Shown here: positions 16,212-25,281 of the stretch, one piece after another
How the letters are laid out: each line of letters starts with the position of its first letter
How positions within the stretch are numbered: position 1 is the first letter of the stretch
NCBI GenBank assembly: GCA_020073215.1
Contig: JAIQFO010000029.1
Coordinates: 1 to 63,527, forward strand
Direction: 5' to 3'
Origin: Terriglobia bacterium
GTDB taxonomy: Bacteria; Acidobacteriota; Terriglobia; Terriglobales; Acidobacteriaceae
Length of the DNA stretch: 63,527 nucleotides
Position numbers and translations under genes: made by a program
Notes under the pieces: model-generated
Databases searched by the model: none
Seen by the model: the letters and a program-made list of their open reading frames with translations, nothing else
What the model was told of the DNA's origin: nothing

Positions 16212-17431
16212 GACCCGGATTCGGATTCACCAGCGGGCGCCACCTCCACCGTCCTCTTCAACTGGCCACACGCCGCAAAAATGTCCCGCCCACGCGGCCG
16301 CCGCACGAATGCCGGAATTCCCGCCGCCACCAGGATCTCCCGGAACGCCACCACCCGCTCCTGCTCCGGCGTGCGGTAGGGCAACTCCGTTCCCGGATTC
16401 AGTGCAATCAGATTGATTCTCGCGCGCATCCCGCGCACCAACTCCACCACCTCGCGCGCCTGCTCCGGAGCATCGTTCACACCCTCGATCAGCACATACT
16501 CAAACGTCATCCGCTCCCGCGTCCGCAGCGGAAACTCCCGCGCCGCCTGCATCAGCTCCGCGAGATTCCACTTCCGGTTCAGCGGCATCACTTCGCTGCG
16601 CAAGGCGTCGTTCGATGCATTCAGCGAAATCGCCAGCTTCGGCCGCACCGGCTCCTGCCCGAAATCGCGGATCCGCGGCACGATCCCCGCCGTCGACACC
16701 GTCATCCGCGATTCCGGAATCCCCACACCCTCCACCAGCAGCCGCACCGACTTCATGAAGTTGTCGTAGTTCAAGAAGGGCTCACCCATTCCCATGAACA
16801 CGAGGTTGACGCGTTGCAACGGCGGATCGACTCCCTGATCCCGCAACACCGCCGCGATCTGCCCAACGATTTCTCCCGCCTCCAGGTTGCGCTTGACCCC
16901 AAGCAGTGCCGTGAAGCAGAACTTGCAATTCACCGCGCATCCCACCTGGCTCGATACGCAGATGGTGGAGCGGCGCACGTGTGGTGGCGGGGCGGAGCCT
17001 GCCCTGAGCGGAGCCGAAGGGCCCCGCTGGACGGGGCGGAGCCCCGTCACCACACGCTCCACATCGCCGGCCGCCTCAATCTCGTCACCCGCTTCGCTGC
17101 CGTCGCCGCTCTCTCCGCCATCTCCTTCCGGCATCCATACCGCCTCTACCGTCTCGCCGTCCGAGAGCTCCACCAAGTACCGTATCGTGCCGTCGCTGGA
17201 AACAAACTTGCGTCCTATCTCCGGAAGCCCCACCCGCCAGCCCTCCTCCACCAGGCGGGCGCGATAGTCGAGCGGCAGAGTCGAAACCTGCTCCAGCCGA
17301 TCAATCCTCTGCCGATATAGCGCATCAAACAGTTGCCGGCCCCGGTAGGCGGGCTGCGTCGACTGAAGCGCAAGGTTCGTGAGTTCCTGCAGGTCAAGTC
17401 CTAAGAGCGAATTGGAGGGCTGGCTTGGCAT
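16202..17431 (-). CDS. rlmN: Dual-specificity 23S rRNA/tRNA adenine-C2 methyltransferase RlmN, with insertion
   Basis: 409 residues, longer than usual (about 350-380). Radical SAM enzyme methylating C2 of A2503 in 23S rRNA and A37 of some tRNAs. The cluster cysteines are Cys165, Cys169 and Cys172 in GCAVNCKFCF; the MGMGEPFLNYDN motif and the late cysteine in IFAACGQLKR, which forms the methyl-transfer intermediate, are present. Between EAVWMPEG (about 103) and RRSTICVSSQVGC (about 153) is an extra segment of about 50 residues, acidic then Pro/Arg/Ala-rich. Its second half is encoded by 16981-17053, which is a copy of the palindromic intergenic repeats found elsewhere in the window. The insertion lies at the junction of the N-terminal domain and the radical SAM core, a surface position, so the enzyme may still work. 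Confidence 0.93.
   Translation of the reverse strand: MPSQPSNSLLGLDLQELTNLALQSTQPAYRGRQLFDALYRQRIDRLEQVSTLPLDYRARLVEEGWRVGLPEIGRKFVSSDGTIRYLVELSDGETVEAVWMPEGDGGESGDGSEAGDEIEAAGDVERVVTGLRPVQRGPSAPLRAGSAPPPHVRRSTICVSSQVGCAVNCKFCFTALLGVKRNLEAGEIVGQIAAVLRDQGVDPPLQRVNLVFMGMGEPFLNYDNFMKSVRLLVEGVGIPESRMTVSTAGIVPRIRDFGQEPVRPKLAISLNASNDALRSEVMPLNRKWNLAELMQAAREFPLRTRERMTFEYVLIEGVNDAPEQAREVVELVRGMRARINLIALNPGTELPYRTPEQERVVAFREILVAAGIPAFVRRPRGRDIFAACGQLKRTVEVAPAGESESGSSS
16981..17053. repeat. Palindromic repeat inside rlmN
   Basis: GTGGTGGCGGGGCGGAGCC at the left and its inverted counterpart GGGGCGGAGCCCCGTCACCAC at the right enclose GCCCTGAGCGGAGCCGAAGG. The core word also occurs at 9149-9168 outside genes. 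The stretch stays open in the rlmN frame for 24 codons. Confidence 0.8.
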
Positions 17432-17658
17432 AGGGCCGGGTGGAGCGAGGGTGCTTTCGCCACGTCTTTTAATAATACTGAAATTATGAGCCTAAGAATT
17501 GGCCGTAAGTTGAACAAACGACAGGCCGAAGTTCAGCAGCCTTCGCCCAGCCGCGGATTGTGGGAGAATAGTAGCAGCCACCCGCCCCGGAATTCGTACT
17601 TGGATCCGAACTTCATATTTGGGAAATTTATCATGGTTAAGAACGTGGTAAGAACGTC

Positions 17659-18936
17659 ATGGTAAAAGAGACCCGCAGCATCCGTCGTCAGATCCTGCCG
17701 AACGGCCTGACCGTTATCACCGAGCAGATGCCGCACATCCGCTCGGTCGCGATCGGTGTCTGGCTCAAGTCCGGCTCGCGCGACGAAGATTCGGAGTGGA
17801 ATGGCATCTCGCACTTCATCGAGCACATGGTGTTCAAGGGTACGGAGAGCCGCTCCGCCGAGGCCATCGCCCGCCAGGTCGATTCCATCGGCGGCAATAT
17901 GGATGCGTTCACGGCGAAGGAATGTATCTGCTTCAACATCAAAGTTCTCGACGAGCACCTGCCGCTCGCCATGGATGTGCTCAGCGATCTCGTCCTTCAT
18001 CCTGTCTTCGATGCTGGCGATATTGCCCGCGAGCGCGGCGTCATCCTCGAAGAAATTAAAATGGACCAGGATAACCCCGACTACCTCGTCCACGAAATCT
18101 TCACGCAAAGTTTCTGGAAGGATCACTCCCTTGGTCTGCCCATCCTGGGCACGCGCGATACCGTGAAGAAATTCGAGCGCCCCGTGGTCTCCCGCTTCTA
18201 CGGACACCACTTCGCTCCCGGCAATCTCATCGTCAGCGCCGCCGGTAATCTCGACCACAAGCACTTTGTCGAACTCGTCGCCAAGCACTTCGAACAGGTG
18301 AAGCCTGCGAAAAACGGCCTGCACTCTCCCCAGCCCAAAACTTATTCCCGCATCAACCTGCGCAATAAGAAGTCGCTGGAACAGGTGCAGATCTGCATCG
18401 GCGTTCCCTCGCATCCCATGGCCCACGAACGCCGCTACGCTTCCTACATCCTGAATACGCTGCTCGGAGGAGGCATGAGCTCGCGCCTGTTCCAGAACAT
18501 CCGCGAGCGGCAGGGGCTCGCCTACTCCATCTACAGCGACCTCAACCCCTACCGCGACACCGGCTCCATGTGCGTATACGCCGGTACTTCGCGCGAGTCG
18601 GCAATCAAAGTTGTCGAGTGCGTCGTCGCGGAATTCCGCAATCTGAAAATCACGCCCGTCCCCGAAGAAGAACTTCGCCGCTCCAAGGACCAGCTCAAAG
18701 GCAGCCTCATGCTGTCGTTAGAATCCTCGACCGCCCGCATGTCGAACCTGGCCCGCCAGGAAATGTACTACGACCATTTCTATGGCCTCGACGAACTCAT
18801 CGAACGCATCGAAGCCGTCACCGCAGCCGACCTGCAGCAAACCGCCGAAGAATTTTTCCGCACCGAGCAGATCGCGGTGACCATCCTCGGCAACCTGACT
18901 GGCCTGAAGTTAACCCGTGACCAACTGACCTGCTGA
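17659..18936 (+). CDS. M16-family zinc peptidase (processing-peptidase-like)
   Basis: 425 residues. Inverted zinc motif HxxEH is His52-x-x-Glu55-His56 in ISHFIEHMVFKGT; the third ligand is the Glu of GVILEEIKMDQDNPDY. A C-terminal M16_C half follows (GGGMSSRLFQNIREREGL-type region: LLGGGMSSRLFQNIRERQGL). Length is standard for bacterial homologues of the mitochondrial processing peptidase beta chain, often cytoplasmic peptide-degrading enzymes. ATG at 17659; the 20 bases before it contain a duplicated AAGAACGTGGTAAGAACGTC and only a weak GGTAAG site. Stands alone on the plus strand. Confidence 0.93.
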   Translation: MVKETRSIRRQILPNGLTVITEQMPHIRSVAIGVWLKSGSRDEDSEWNGISHFIEHMVFKGTESRSAEAIARQVDSIGGNMDAFTAKECICFNIKVLDEHLPLAMDVLSDLVLHPVFDAGDIARERGVILEEIKMDQDNPDYLVHEIFTQSFWKDHSLGLPILGTRDTVKKFERPVVSRFYGHHFAPGNLIVSAAGNLDHKHFVELVAKHFEQVKPAKNGLHSPQPKTYSRINLRNKKSLEQVQICIGVPSHPMAHERRYASYILNTLLGGGMSSRLFQNIRERQGLAYSIYSDLNPYRDTGSMCVYAGTSRESAIKVVECVVAEFRNLKITPVPEEELRRSKDQLKGSLMLSLESSTARMSNLARQEMYYDHFYGLDELIERIEAVTAADLQQTAEEFFRTEQIAVTILGNLTGLKLTRDQLTC

Positions 18937-19066
18937 ATTTTGTTCTAATGTGGGGACGGGCGCCTCGCCCGTCCAGGCCGTGCGCAGCACGGCTCGCGCC
19001 TGCGCCCTCAATTGCTTTCCGCGCCCGCGTGGTATCCTGTTCCGCTCTCGCCTCAACGGATTTTCC

Positions 19067-21271
19067 ATGTTCTTTCGCGTCCCCGGTTTCATCCTTGCTG
19101 CTTTGCTGCTCGTCAGCTACCGCCTGATCAAACCGCGCGCCCAGGCCTCGGACCTGCCCGAGCGCTGGAATCTCTCCACCCTATTTCTAGCCAGCTCCCT
19201 CACCCTCTTCGCGGAACTGGCGCTCATCCGCTGGGTGGCCACCGAAGTCCGGGTATTTGCCTATGTGAAAAATCTGGCGCTCCTGCTCTGTTTTCTCGGC
19301 TTCGGACTGGGCTGCGCGCTAGCTCGCCAACGTCCCCGCTGGCAGGCCGCCGTCACCGCTCTGGTCGGATTGATCGTCGTGGTCCGTTTGCCTTGGCGCG
19401 GCCCGCAGATCATGGAGAGCCTCTCGCAATACCTCGGCGCCTCGCAGGACATCGAAATCTGGGCCACCCACGCCATGCATGACGCCACCGGCTTGCTCCT
19501 GGCCGTGGCCGTGGCTGCCATTCTGCTCTTCCTAATTACCTACATTTTTATCCCCATCGGACAGACCGTGAGCCGCCAGATCGAACTGGCCCCGCGCCCG
19601 CTTTATGGCTACTCGTGGAATCTCGCCGGCAGTCTGGTTGGCATCCTCGCATTCTTTGCGGTGTCGTGGTTCGCTCTGCCCCCGGCCGTGTGGTTCACCG
19701 TCGTCCTGGCGGGGATAGCACTGCTGCAATCCGATCGCGGCGCTGCCATCCGGTTCGCCGCTGCCATCTTGCCCGTGGCGCTTCTGCTTGTCGATCCGGC
19801 CACCCCGCACCACTTCAACCTCTGGACCCCCTACCAGCAGATCGAACTCGAGGACGAAACCTTTCCGGATGGCGAACTGTATCGCACCGAGATTCGCGTC
19901 AACCACACCGGATATCAGGTGATTGCGGATCTCTCTCCCGGCTTCCTGGCTCGTCATCCGCAACTGCTGCGCGAGGCGCAGGACGAAAATCCCTACAACC
20001 TTCCTTTCCGTTTCACCTCTCCGAACCCGCGTGTCCTGATCGTCGGCTCAGGCACCGGGAATGACGTGGCCGCCGCGCTGCGCCACCAAAGCCGCGCCGT
20101 CGATGCCGTGGAAATCGATCCCAAGATTCTCGACCTCGGCCGCCGTCGCCACCCCGAACATCCTTACGACGACCCGCGCGTCTCTGCCCACCTCACCGAT
20201 GCCCGCGCCTTCATGAAGCGCACCACGGCCCGTTATGACCTCATCCTTTTCGGATTGCTCGATTCCCACACTCAGCTCTCCGACTATTCCAACATGCGCC
20301 TCGACAACTTCGTCTACACCGAAGAGTCCTTCCGCGAAGCGCGTGCGCTGCTCGCCCCCGATGGCATTTTGTTCATCAAGTTCCAGATCAATCATCCGTT
20401 CGTGGGACGGCGCCTGGCCGAAATGCTGGCCGCCACTTTCGGCAAGGCTCCAGTGGTTTTCCTCGCGCCATCGAGCTACACCGTACCCGCCACCTGCTTT
20501 GCCATCTCGCCCTCGGGACAGGTGGAAACGAGCCTGGCCGCCGATCCTCGCTTGCGTGAGTTCGTCGCCGCCCGCCAGCCCGCGTTTCTCGCCCTGCCTA
20601 AAGTTGCCGTCACCACCGACGACTGGCCCTATCTCTATCACCAGGGACACTGGATTCCGGGCATCTTCTACCTGCTCAGCGCCCTTGTCATTTTGCTGGC
20701 CGCAGTTTTCTATTTCCAGATTCCCGAAGCCCGCACCCGCATTCCTTCTCTCTTTTTTTTCAGCATGGGCGCCGGATTCCTGCTGCTGGAAACACAAGTC
20801 GTCAGCCGTCTGGCTCTCTATTTTGGGACGACGTGGCAGGTCAACGGCATCGTGATTGCCGCCATCCTCTCCGCCCTTCTCCTGGCCAACTTTGTGATTG
20901 AGAAGAAACGGCGCGCGTGGCCGCGCGCCTGGACTCTAGCCGGAATTCTCGCCGGCATCGCCTGCGCCTACTTTGTGCCCTTCCCCCGCCTTCCCGGTTC
21001 AGCGGCCCTGGTCGGCACCATCGCCGCCATCATCTTCGCCATCCCGGTTTTCTTTGCCGGCTTATTGTTCGCCTCCGAATTCCGCGCTGCCCCGTACCCC
21101 GCCGCCGCCCTGGGCGCCAACATGCTCGGAGCCGTCGTAGGTGGCCTGCTTGAAAACCTGTCGCTGATCGTAGGCATGAAGGCCCTCCTGGTAGTAGCCG
21201 CAATCTTGTATTCCCTCGCCGCCTTAGGTTTTCGAGGACTCAAATCGCCCCGGCCCGATGAAAGTAGTTAG
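19067..21271 (+). CDS. Polytopic membrane protein with spermidine-synthase-like domain
   Basis: 734 residues from ATG 19067. I rejected the 39-codon upstream extension because it is made of a GACGGGCGCCTCGCCCGTC repeat. About six or seven membrane segments precede, and six follow, a soluble Rossmann domain at about residues 310-530. That domain has a SAM-site glycine loop VLIVGSGTGNDVAAALR, the acidic VDAVEIDPKIL and the DARAFMKRT/YDLILFGLLDSH segment of the spermine/spermidine synthase fold. Proteins with this layout are usually annotated as spermidine synthase-like, but polyamine synthesis is unproven for them; a membrane-substrate methyl- or aminopropyl-transferase is possible. It is followed after 77 bases by an FtsX-type permease. 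Confidence 0.82.
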   Translation: MFFRVPGFILAALLLVSYRLIKPRAQASDLPERWNLSTLFLASSLTLFAELALIRWVATEVRVFAYVKNLALLLCFLGFGLGCALARQRPRWQAAVTALVGLIVVVRLPWRGPQIMESLSQYLGASQDIEIWATHAMHDATGLLLAVAVAAILLFLITYIFIPIGQTVSRQIELAPRPLYGYSWNLAGSLVGILAFFAVSWFALPPAVWFTVVLAGIALLQSDRGAAIRFAAAILPVALLLVDPATPHHFNLWTPYQQIELEDETFPDGELYRTEIRVNHTGYQVIADLSPGFLARHPQLLREAQDENPYNLPFRFTSPNPRVLIVGSGTGNDVAAALRHQSRAVDAVEIDPKILDLGRRRHPEHPYDDPRVSAHLTDARAFMKRTTARYDLILFGLLDSHTQLSDYSNMRLDNFVYTEESFREARALLAPDGILFIKFQINHPFVGRRLAEMLAATFGKAPVVFLAPSSYTVPATCFAISPSGQVETSLAADPRLREFVAARQPAFLALPKVAVTTDDWPYLYHQGHWIPGIFYLLSALVILLAAVFYFQIPEARTRIPSLFFFSMGAGFLLLETQVVSRLALYFGTTWQVNGIVIAAILSALLLANFVIEKKRRAWPRAWTLAGILAGIACAYFVPFPRLPGSAALVGTIAAIIFAIPVFFAGLLFASEFRAAPYPAAALGANMLGAVVGGLLENLSLIVGMKALLVVAAILYSLAALGFRGLKSPRPDESS

Positions 21272-21348
21272 GTCGAAATGGCGATATACCCAGGCGCCGC
21301 CCGCTTGCTATCCTAATAACCTGAACCACAGGGTACTGGGTACTGCGT

Positions 21349-22596
21349 ATGCAAATGGCGATCGACGTTTTCGTGCAGATTTTCAGCACCCTCTGGGCGC
21401 ACAAACTCCGTTCGTTCCTCACCATGTTCGGGATCGCCTGGGGCGTCGGTTCGCTGCTGCTGCTCGTCGGACTCGGGGAAGGCTTCCGCACCGGCAACCA
21501 GCGCGGCCTCTCCGAGTACGGCGAAAACATCATCATGATCTTCCCCGGCCGGGCGCCAGCCGTTCCGGGGAGCATGAACTCCGCCCGCCGCTACCGGCTC
21601 ACCTACCAGGACTACCTCGACATCCGCAAGGAAGCTCCGCATGTTCGGGCTATCGCCCCTGTCCTCGCCACCGACGACGTGCGTGCCGTCAGCGAGTTCG
21701 CCAGCGCCAGCGGCCAACTTAACGGAGCCGAGCCGCAGTACAACGGAATCCGTTTTCTCCCGCTGAAACAAGGGCGATGGCTCAACGATCTCGACGAAGC
21801 TCAAAAACGCAATGTCGTCGTCCTCGGCGATGAGATGACGCATAGCCTCTTTCCGGGACGCCCCGCTGTCGGCTCGTTTATTCTGCTCAATTACCTTCGC
21901 TTTGAAGTCGTTGGCACTCTGAAGCGCGTCGGCCGCGGCGATGACAACCTGACCAACACTCGCTGCTACATTCCCTTCCAGGTCATGCGCAGCGCCTTCC
22001 CGCTCAAGGGCGAAGAATCCCACGACGCGATTTCATTCATCTACTTTCAGCCCCGTGTCGCCGACGAACACCTGCTCGCCGTGGAGGAGGCTCACCGCAT
22101 TATCGGCCGCAATCACGGCTTCGATTATCACGATGCCGACGCCTTCGAAGGTTTGGATTTTGTCCAGCAGGCACAAATGATGGGCACCATCTTCGATGCC
22201 ATGAACGAATTCCTCGGCACCGTCGGTTTGGTCACACTCGCTCTCGGCGCCATTGGAGTCATCAACATCATGCTCGTAGCGGTCTCGGAGCGCACGCGGG
22301 AAATCGGATTGCGCAAAGCCCTGGGCGCCACCAACCGCAGCATCATGCTGCAGTTCTTCGCCGAAGGCATTGTGCTCACCCTGGTCAGCGGACTTATCGG
22401 CATGGGCCTGGCCGGCGGCCTCATGACTCTGTTCCGCAATTACAATGGCCCCGGCGGTTTCGATCCGCCGCGGCTCGTTCTAAAAACCGCGATCCTCGCC
22501 ATCGCCAGCCTTACGCTTGCCGGCGTCGCCGCCGGACTCTATCCCGCCCGTAAGGCCGCACGGTTGGAACCGGTCGAGGCCTTGCGGCAGGAGTAA
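21349..22596 (+). CDS. FtsX/MacB-type ABC transporter permease (1)
   Basis: 415 residues. An N-terminal membrane segment (about 20-42, MFGIAWGVGSLLLLVGLG), a periplasmic MacB_PCD region, and a three-helix FtsX domain (about 280-405) with the SERTREIGLRKALGATNRSI signature and the C-terminal PARKAARLEPVEALRQE. ATG at 21349 or two codons later. Such permeases pair with a MacB/LolD-type ATPase and drive extrusion or lipoprotein/peptide export by mechanotransmission. The second permease follows after an 82-base gap containing an inverted repeat. No ATPase gene is in the window. Confidence 0.92.
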   Translation: MQMAIDVFVQIFSTLWAHKLRSFLTMFGIAWGVGSLLLLVGLGEGFRTGNQRGLSEYGENIIMIFPGRAPAVPGSMNSARRYRLTYQDYLDIRKEAPHVRAIAPVLATDDVRAVSEFASASGQLNGAEPQYNGIRFLPLKQGRWLNDLDEAQKRNVVVLGDEMTHSLFPGRPAVGSFILLNYLRFEVVGTLKRVGRGDDNLTNTRCYIPFQVMRSAFPLKGEESHDAISFIYFQPRVADEHLLAVEEAHRIIGRNHGFDYHDADAFEGLDFVQQAQMMGTIFDAMNEFLGTVGLVTLALGAIGVINIMLVAVSERTREIGLRKALGATNRSIMLQFFAEGIVLTLVSGLIGMGLAGGLMTLFRNYNGPGGFDPPRLVLKTAILAIASLTLAGVAAGLYPARKAARLEPVEALRQE

Positions 22597-22599
22597 GCA

Positions 22600-22674
22600 T
22601 TTGTAATTGGCAATTTGTAATTTGTAATTGTGCTCGAGATCTTCAATTACAAATTACAAATCACAGATTACAAA
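22600..22674. repeat. Intergenic word-hairpin (TTTGTAAT family)
   Basis: Arms 22600-22630 and 22644-22674 are inverted copies built from the word TTTGTAAT; they agree over the inner 17 and outer 8 bases and differ in one six-base block (TGGCAA versus CTGTGA). The hairpin fills the whole gap between two permease genes and ends four bases before the second ATG. Confidence 0.9.
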
Positions 22675-22678
22675 TCCC

Positions 22679-23920
22679 ATGATCCGTGACCTGCTCCAGG
22701 AGTCCTACAACGCCATGCGCCACAACCGTCGGCGCACCGCCCTCACCATGCTGGGCATGGCCTGGGGCATCGCCACCGTCGTCATGCTGCTTGCCTACGG
22801 CGACGGTTTCGGACGCGCTTGCGCCAACATCTTTGCCAACTTCGGAACCAAGATCATGATTGTGGTTCCCGGCCGCTCCACCATGCAGGCCGGAGGCCAG
22901 AAGGCCGGCGTGCCCCTTCGCATCACGCTCGAAGACATGGATCTTCTGACCACCAACATCCCGCAGATCGCGCACATCACTCCCGGTTGCTCGAAGCAGG
23001 TCACCGTACAATACGACACTCGCTCTTACACCATGGGCGTCAACGGCGAATACCCCAACACTTTCAACATCCGCGCTCTGACCCTCGCGCAGGGACGCTT
23101 CTACAACCCCGAGGATCAGATCCAGCGCGCGCGCGTTGCCGTGATCGGATCCGACACGAAAGATAAACTTTTCTCCGGACGTAACGCCCTGGGCGAGCAT
23201 ATTCGACTCGATGGCATCAGCTTTGAGGTCGTCGGGGTCCTCAGCCCCAAGATGCAGGCCGGCGACGACAATATCAATCGCGTTGTGTATGTCCCCTTCA
23301 CCACCATGAGCGACATCAAAGATACCCACTACCTCGACTCCATCTGGTTCAATTACGAAACCAACGACTATGACCGGATCGAGCAATCGGTGCGCTACAC
23401 CATGGCCGCGCAGCACAAATTCAATCCCGCCGACCGCCGCGCATTATATGTCTTCAATCTCATGGAACAGATTCACCAGTTCGAGGTCATCACTATCGGG
23501 CTCAAGATCCTGCTCGGCTTCATCGGCACCCTCACGCTAGGCATCGGCGGCGTCGGCCTGATGAACATCATGCTCGTCTCCGTCACTCAGCGCACGCGCG
23601 AGATCGGCATGGAGAAGGCGCTGGGTGCGCGCCGCCGCTACATCTTTCTTCAGTTTCTGGCCGAGGCGCTCACCATCACCTTCATCGGCGGACTTCTCGG
23701 CATCATCCTCGCATACGTCGTCGCCCTCACCGTAGGCCGGCTGACGCTCTACAGCGCCATGGCCAAACACGCCGAAACCGGTGACATCCGCCTCATGATC
23801 AATCCCGTCACCCTGCTCGTGGCTGTCCTCATCCTCACCGCCGTCGGACTCATCAGCGGCATGGTTCCCGCCATCCGAGCCTCCCGCCTCGATCCCATTG
23901 AAGCCCTGCGCTACGAATAA
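22679..23920 (+). CDS. FtsX/MacB-type ABC transporter permease (2)
   Basis: 413 residues from ATG 22679 (MIRDLLQESYNAMRHNRRRT). Same architecture as the preceding permease: first membrane helix at about 22-44, MacB_PCD periplasmic domain, FtsX domain at about 275-405 with TQRTREIGMEKALGARRRYI and IRASRLDPIEALRYE. The two are divergent paralogues that presumably form a heterodimer. Its ribosome-binding region is occupied by the right arm of the hairpin at 22600-22674, so its translation may depend on the first gene or on hairpin opening. Confidence 0.92.
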   Translation: MIRDLLQESYNAMRHNRRRTALTMLGMAWGIATVVMLLAYGDGFGRACANIFANFGTKIMIVVPGRSTMQAGGQKAGVPLRITLEDMDLLTTNIPQIAHITPGCSKQVTVQYDTRSYTMGVNGEYPNTFNIRALTLAQGRFYNPEDQIQRARVAVIGSDTKDKLFSGRNALGEHIRLDGISFEVVGVLSPKMQAGDDNINRVVYVPFTTMSDIKDTHYLDSIWFNYETNDYDRIEQSVRYTMAAQHKFNPADRRALYVFNLMEQIHQFEVITIGLKILLGFIGTLTLGIGGVGLMNIMLVSVTQRTREIGMEKALGARRRYIFLQFLAEALTITFIGGLLGIILAYVVALTVGRLTLYSAMAKHAETGDIRLMINPVTLLVAVLILTAVGLISGMVPAIRASRLDPIEALRYE

Positions 23921-23977
23921 AACCACGTAGGGACAGCCGCCCCCGGTTGTCCTGCGGGGCGATGCCCCGCCGCGTTC

Positions 23978-24169
23978 GTGAGTGCCGATAGCGAAACGAG
24001 AACTCATCCGGGCTGCGCTTGCACGGCAGCCGGGGGAGGCATTTTTGACGGCGGAACTGAGGATTCGGACGACATCGTCATCTATGACGATCCCGATCAC
24101 ATCGGCTGGTACCTCGCCTATAACGTAAGGCTCGGAACCTACGTCCACGTGCTGTATCTGGGAAAGTAG
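23978..24169 (+). CDS. Possible small protein or gene remnant
   Basis: 63 codons from a GTG at 23978. The first half (about 30 codons) is low-complexity, but the second half ([20 protein letters not shown], then [16 protein letters not shown]) has the look of a folded protein end. It follows a repeat-like GACAGCCGCCCCCGG / GGGGCGATGCCCCG stretch (23931-23970). I cannot name the family. It may be the surviving 3' end of a longer gene whose start was lost. Otherwise 23921-24248 holds nothing I can identify. Confidence 0.35.
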   Translation: MSADSETRTHPGCACTAAGGGIFDGGTEDSDDIVIYDDPDHIGWYLAYNVRLGTYVHVLYLGK

Positions 24170-24248
24170 CGCGGCGAGAATTCTGTGACACGGTACTCTG
24201 GCGGGGGCCGGGCGGGGACGCCCGGCACTCGACCCGTCAGGACTCTCT

Positions 24249-25157
24249 CTACTTCTTCGGCTCGTCTTTCTTCGGCTCGTCCTTCTTGCCTTCTTCGCCC
24301 TTGCTCTTTTCGTCCTTCGCTTTGTCCACGATCGAGAGCAGTTCAACCTCAAAGATCAGGGTGTCATCGGGCCCAATCTGGGCGCCGGCGCCCCGCTCTC
24401 CGTAGGCAAGATCGGAAGGAACAAAAAGCTGCCACTTCGATCCCACTGGCATGAGCTGCAGCGCCTCCGTCCACCCTTTGATCACTTGACTGACTCCAAA
24501 CGTGGCCGGCTTTCCGCTCTTGTAGGAGCTGTCAAATTCCGTGCCATTGATGAGCGTGCCGCGGTAATTACAGACAACCTGATCGCTGGGAGTGGGCTTC
24601 GGTCCGATGCCGGCGGTCAGAATCTTGTATTGCAAGCCGCTAGGCAACGTGACCACGCCTTCTTTACTCTTGTTGGCGGCCAGAAACGCTTCGCCTTCGG
24701 TCTTGTTCTTAGCCGCAGCCTCTTTCATTTTTTCCTGCCGCTGCTTGTTAATCTCGGTCTGTACCTCGGTAAGCACGGCCTTCGCTTCGTCCTCCGTCAT
24801 ACGCGTCTTGGCGCCAGACAGGGCGTCCTTCACTCCCTGGGCGATGATATTCGCGTCAAACTCCACCGACTGCTTTTCCAGGCCCAGCTTATAACCGCTC
24901 CCGATGTTCATTCCCAGGGCGTAGCTGAACTTGTCTTTTCGCGTGGTCAGCGCCGGAGCCGCGACCGCGCTTTTCGTCGTTGTTCCCGTCTTCTTGACCG
25001 CAGGTTTGGCCGCGGTCGCCGCTTTCGGAGTTGTGGCTGCTTGAGCCGCTGGTGTCTTTGCCGCCGGAGTGGTTGCCGGAGTCTGCTGGGCGTAGCCAGT
25101 TGCGGCCCCCATCATCCCCGCGGCCAATAGGAGCGCTGTGGTGAGAGATCTTTGCAT
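24249..25157 (-). CDS. FKBP-type peptidyl-prolyl cis-trans isomerase, exported
   Basis: 302 residues. Signal peptide about 1-23 ([19 protein letters not shown]), a Thr/Ala/Pro-rich spacer (24-70), an FkpA/Mip-type helical dimerisation domain (about 75-165, [20 protein letters not shown]), the FKBP domain (about 168-280: [69 protein letters not shown]), and a charged repetitive tail ([10 protein letters not shown]). It assists folding of envelope proteins. ATG at 25157. It is divergent from sodC, with 124 bases between. Confidence 0.93.
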   Translation of the reverse strand: MQRSLTTALLLAAGMMGAATGYAQQTPATTPAAKTPAAQAATTPKAATAAKPAVKKTGTTTKSAVAAPALTTRKDKFSYALGMNIGSGYKLGLEKQSVEFDANIIAQGVKDALSGAKTRMTEDEAKAVLTEVQTEINKQRQEKMKEAAAKNKTEGEAFLAANKSKEGVVTLPSGLQYKILTAGIGPKPTPSDQVVCNYRGTLINGTEFDSSYKSGKPATFGVSQVIKGWTEALQLMPVGSKWQLFVPSDLAYGERGAGAQIGPDDTLIFEVELLSIVDKAKDEKSKGEEGKKDEPKKDEPKK

Positions 25158-25269
25158 TTGTCTATTGTCACATTGCTCCGCATTCCGCGCCAGAGCAGAG
25201 ACACCAGACCCTACCCTGTTTCAGCAGCCGTCGATCCCCGAAGCTGGGAGCAGTCTTGCCCGATTCCGC

Positions 25270-25275
25270 TATAAT
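25270..25275 (+). promoter_or_regulatory. -10 box directly before sodC start
   Basis: A consensus TATAAT ends six bases before the ATG of sodC, so transcription from it would start at or next to the A of the start codon. No -35 match is seen and there is no Shine-Dalgarno sequence. Confidence 0.5.
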
Positions 25276-25281
25276 CCCCCC

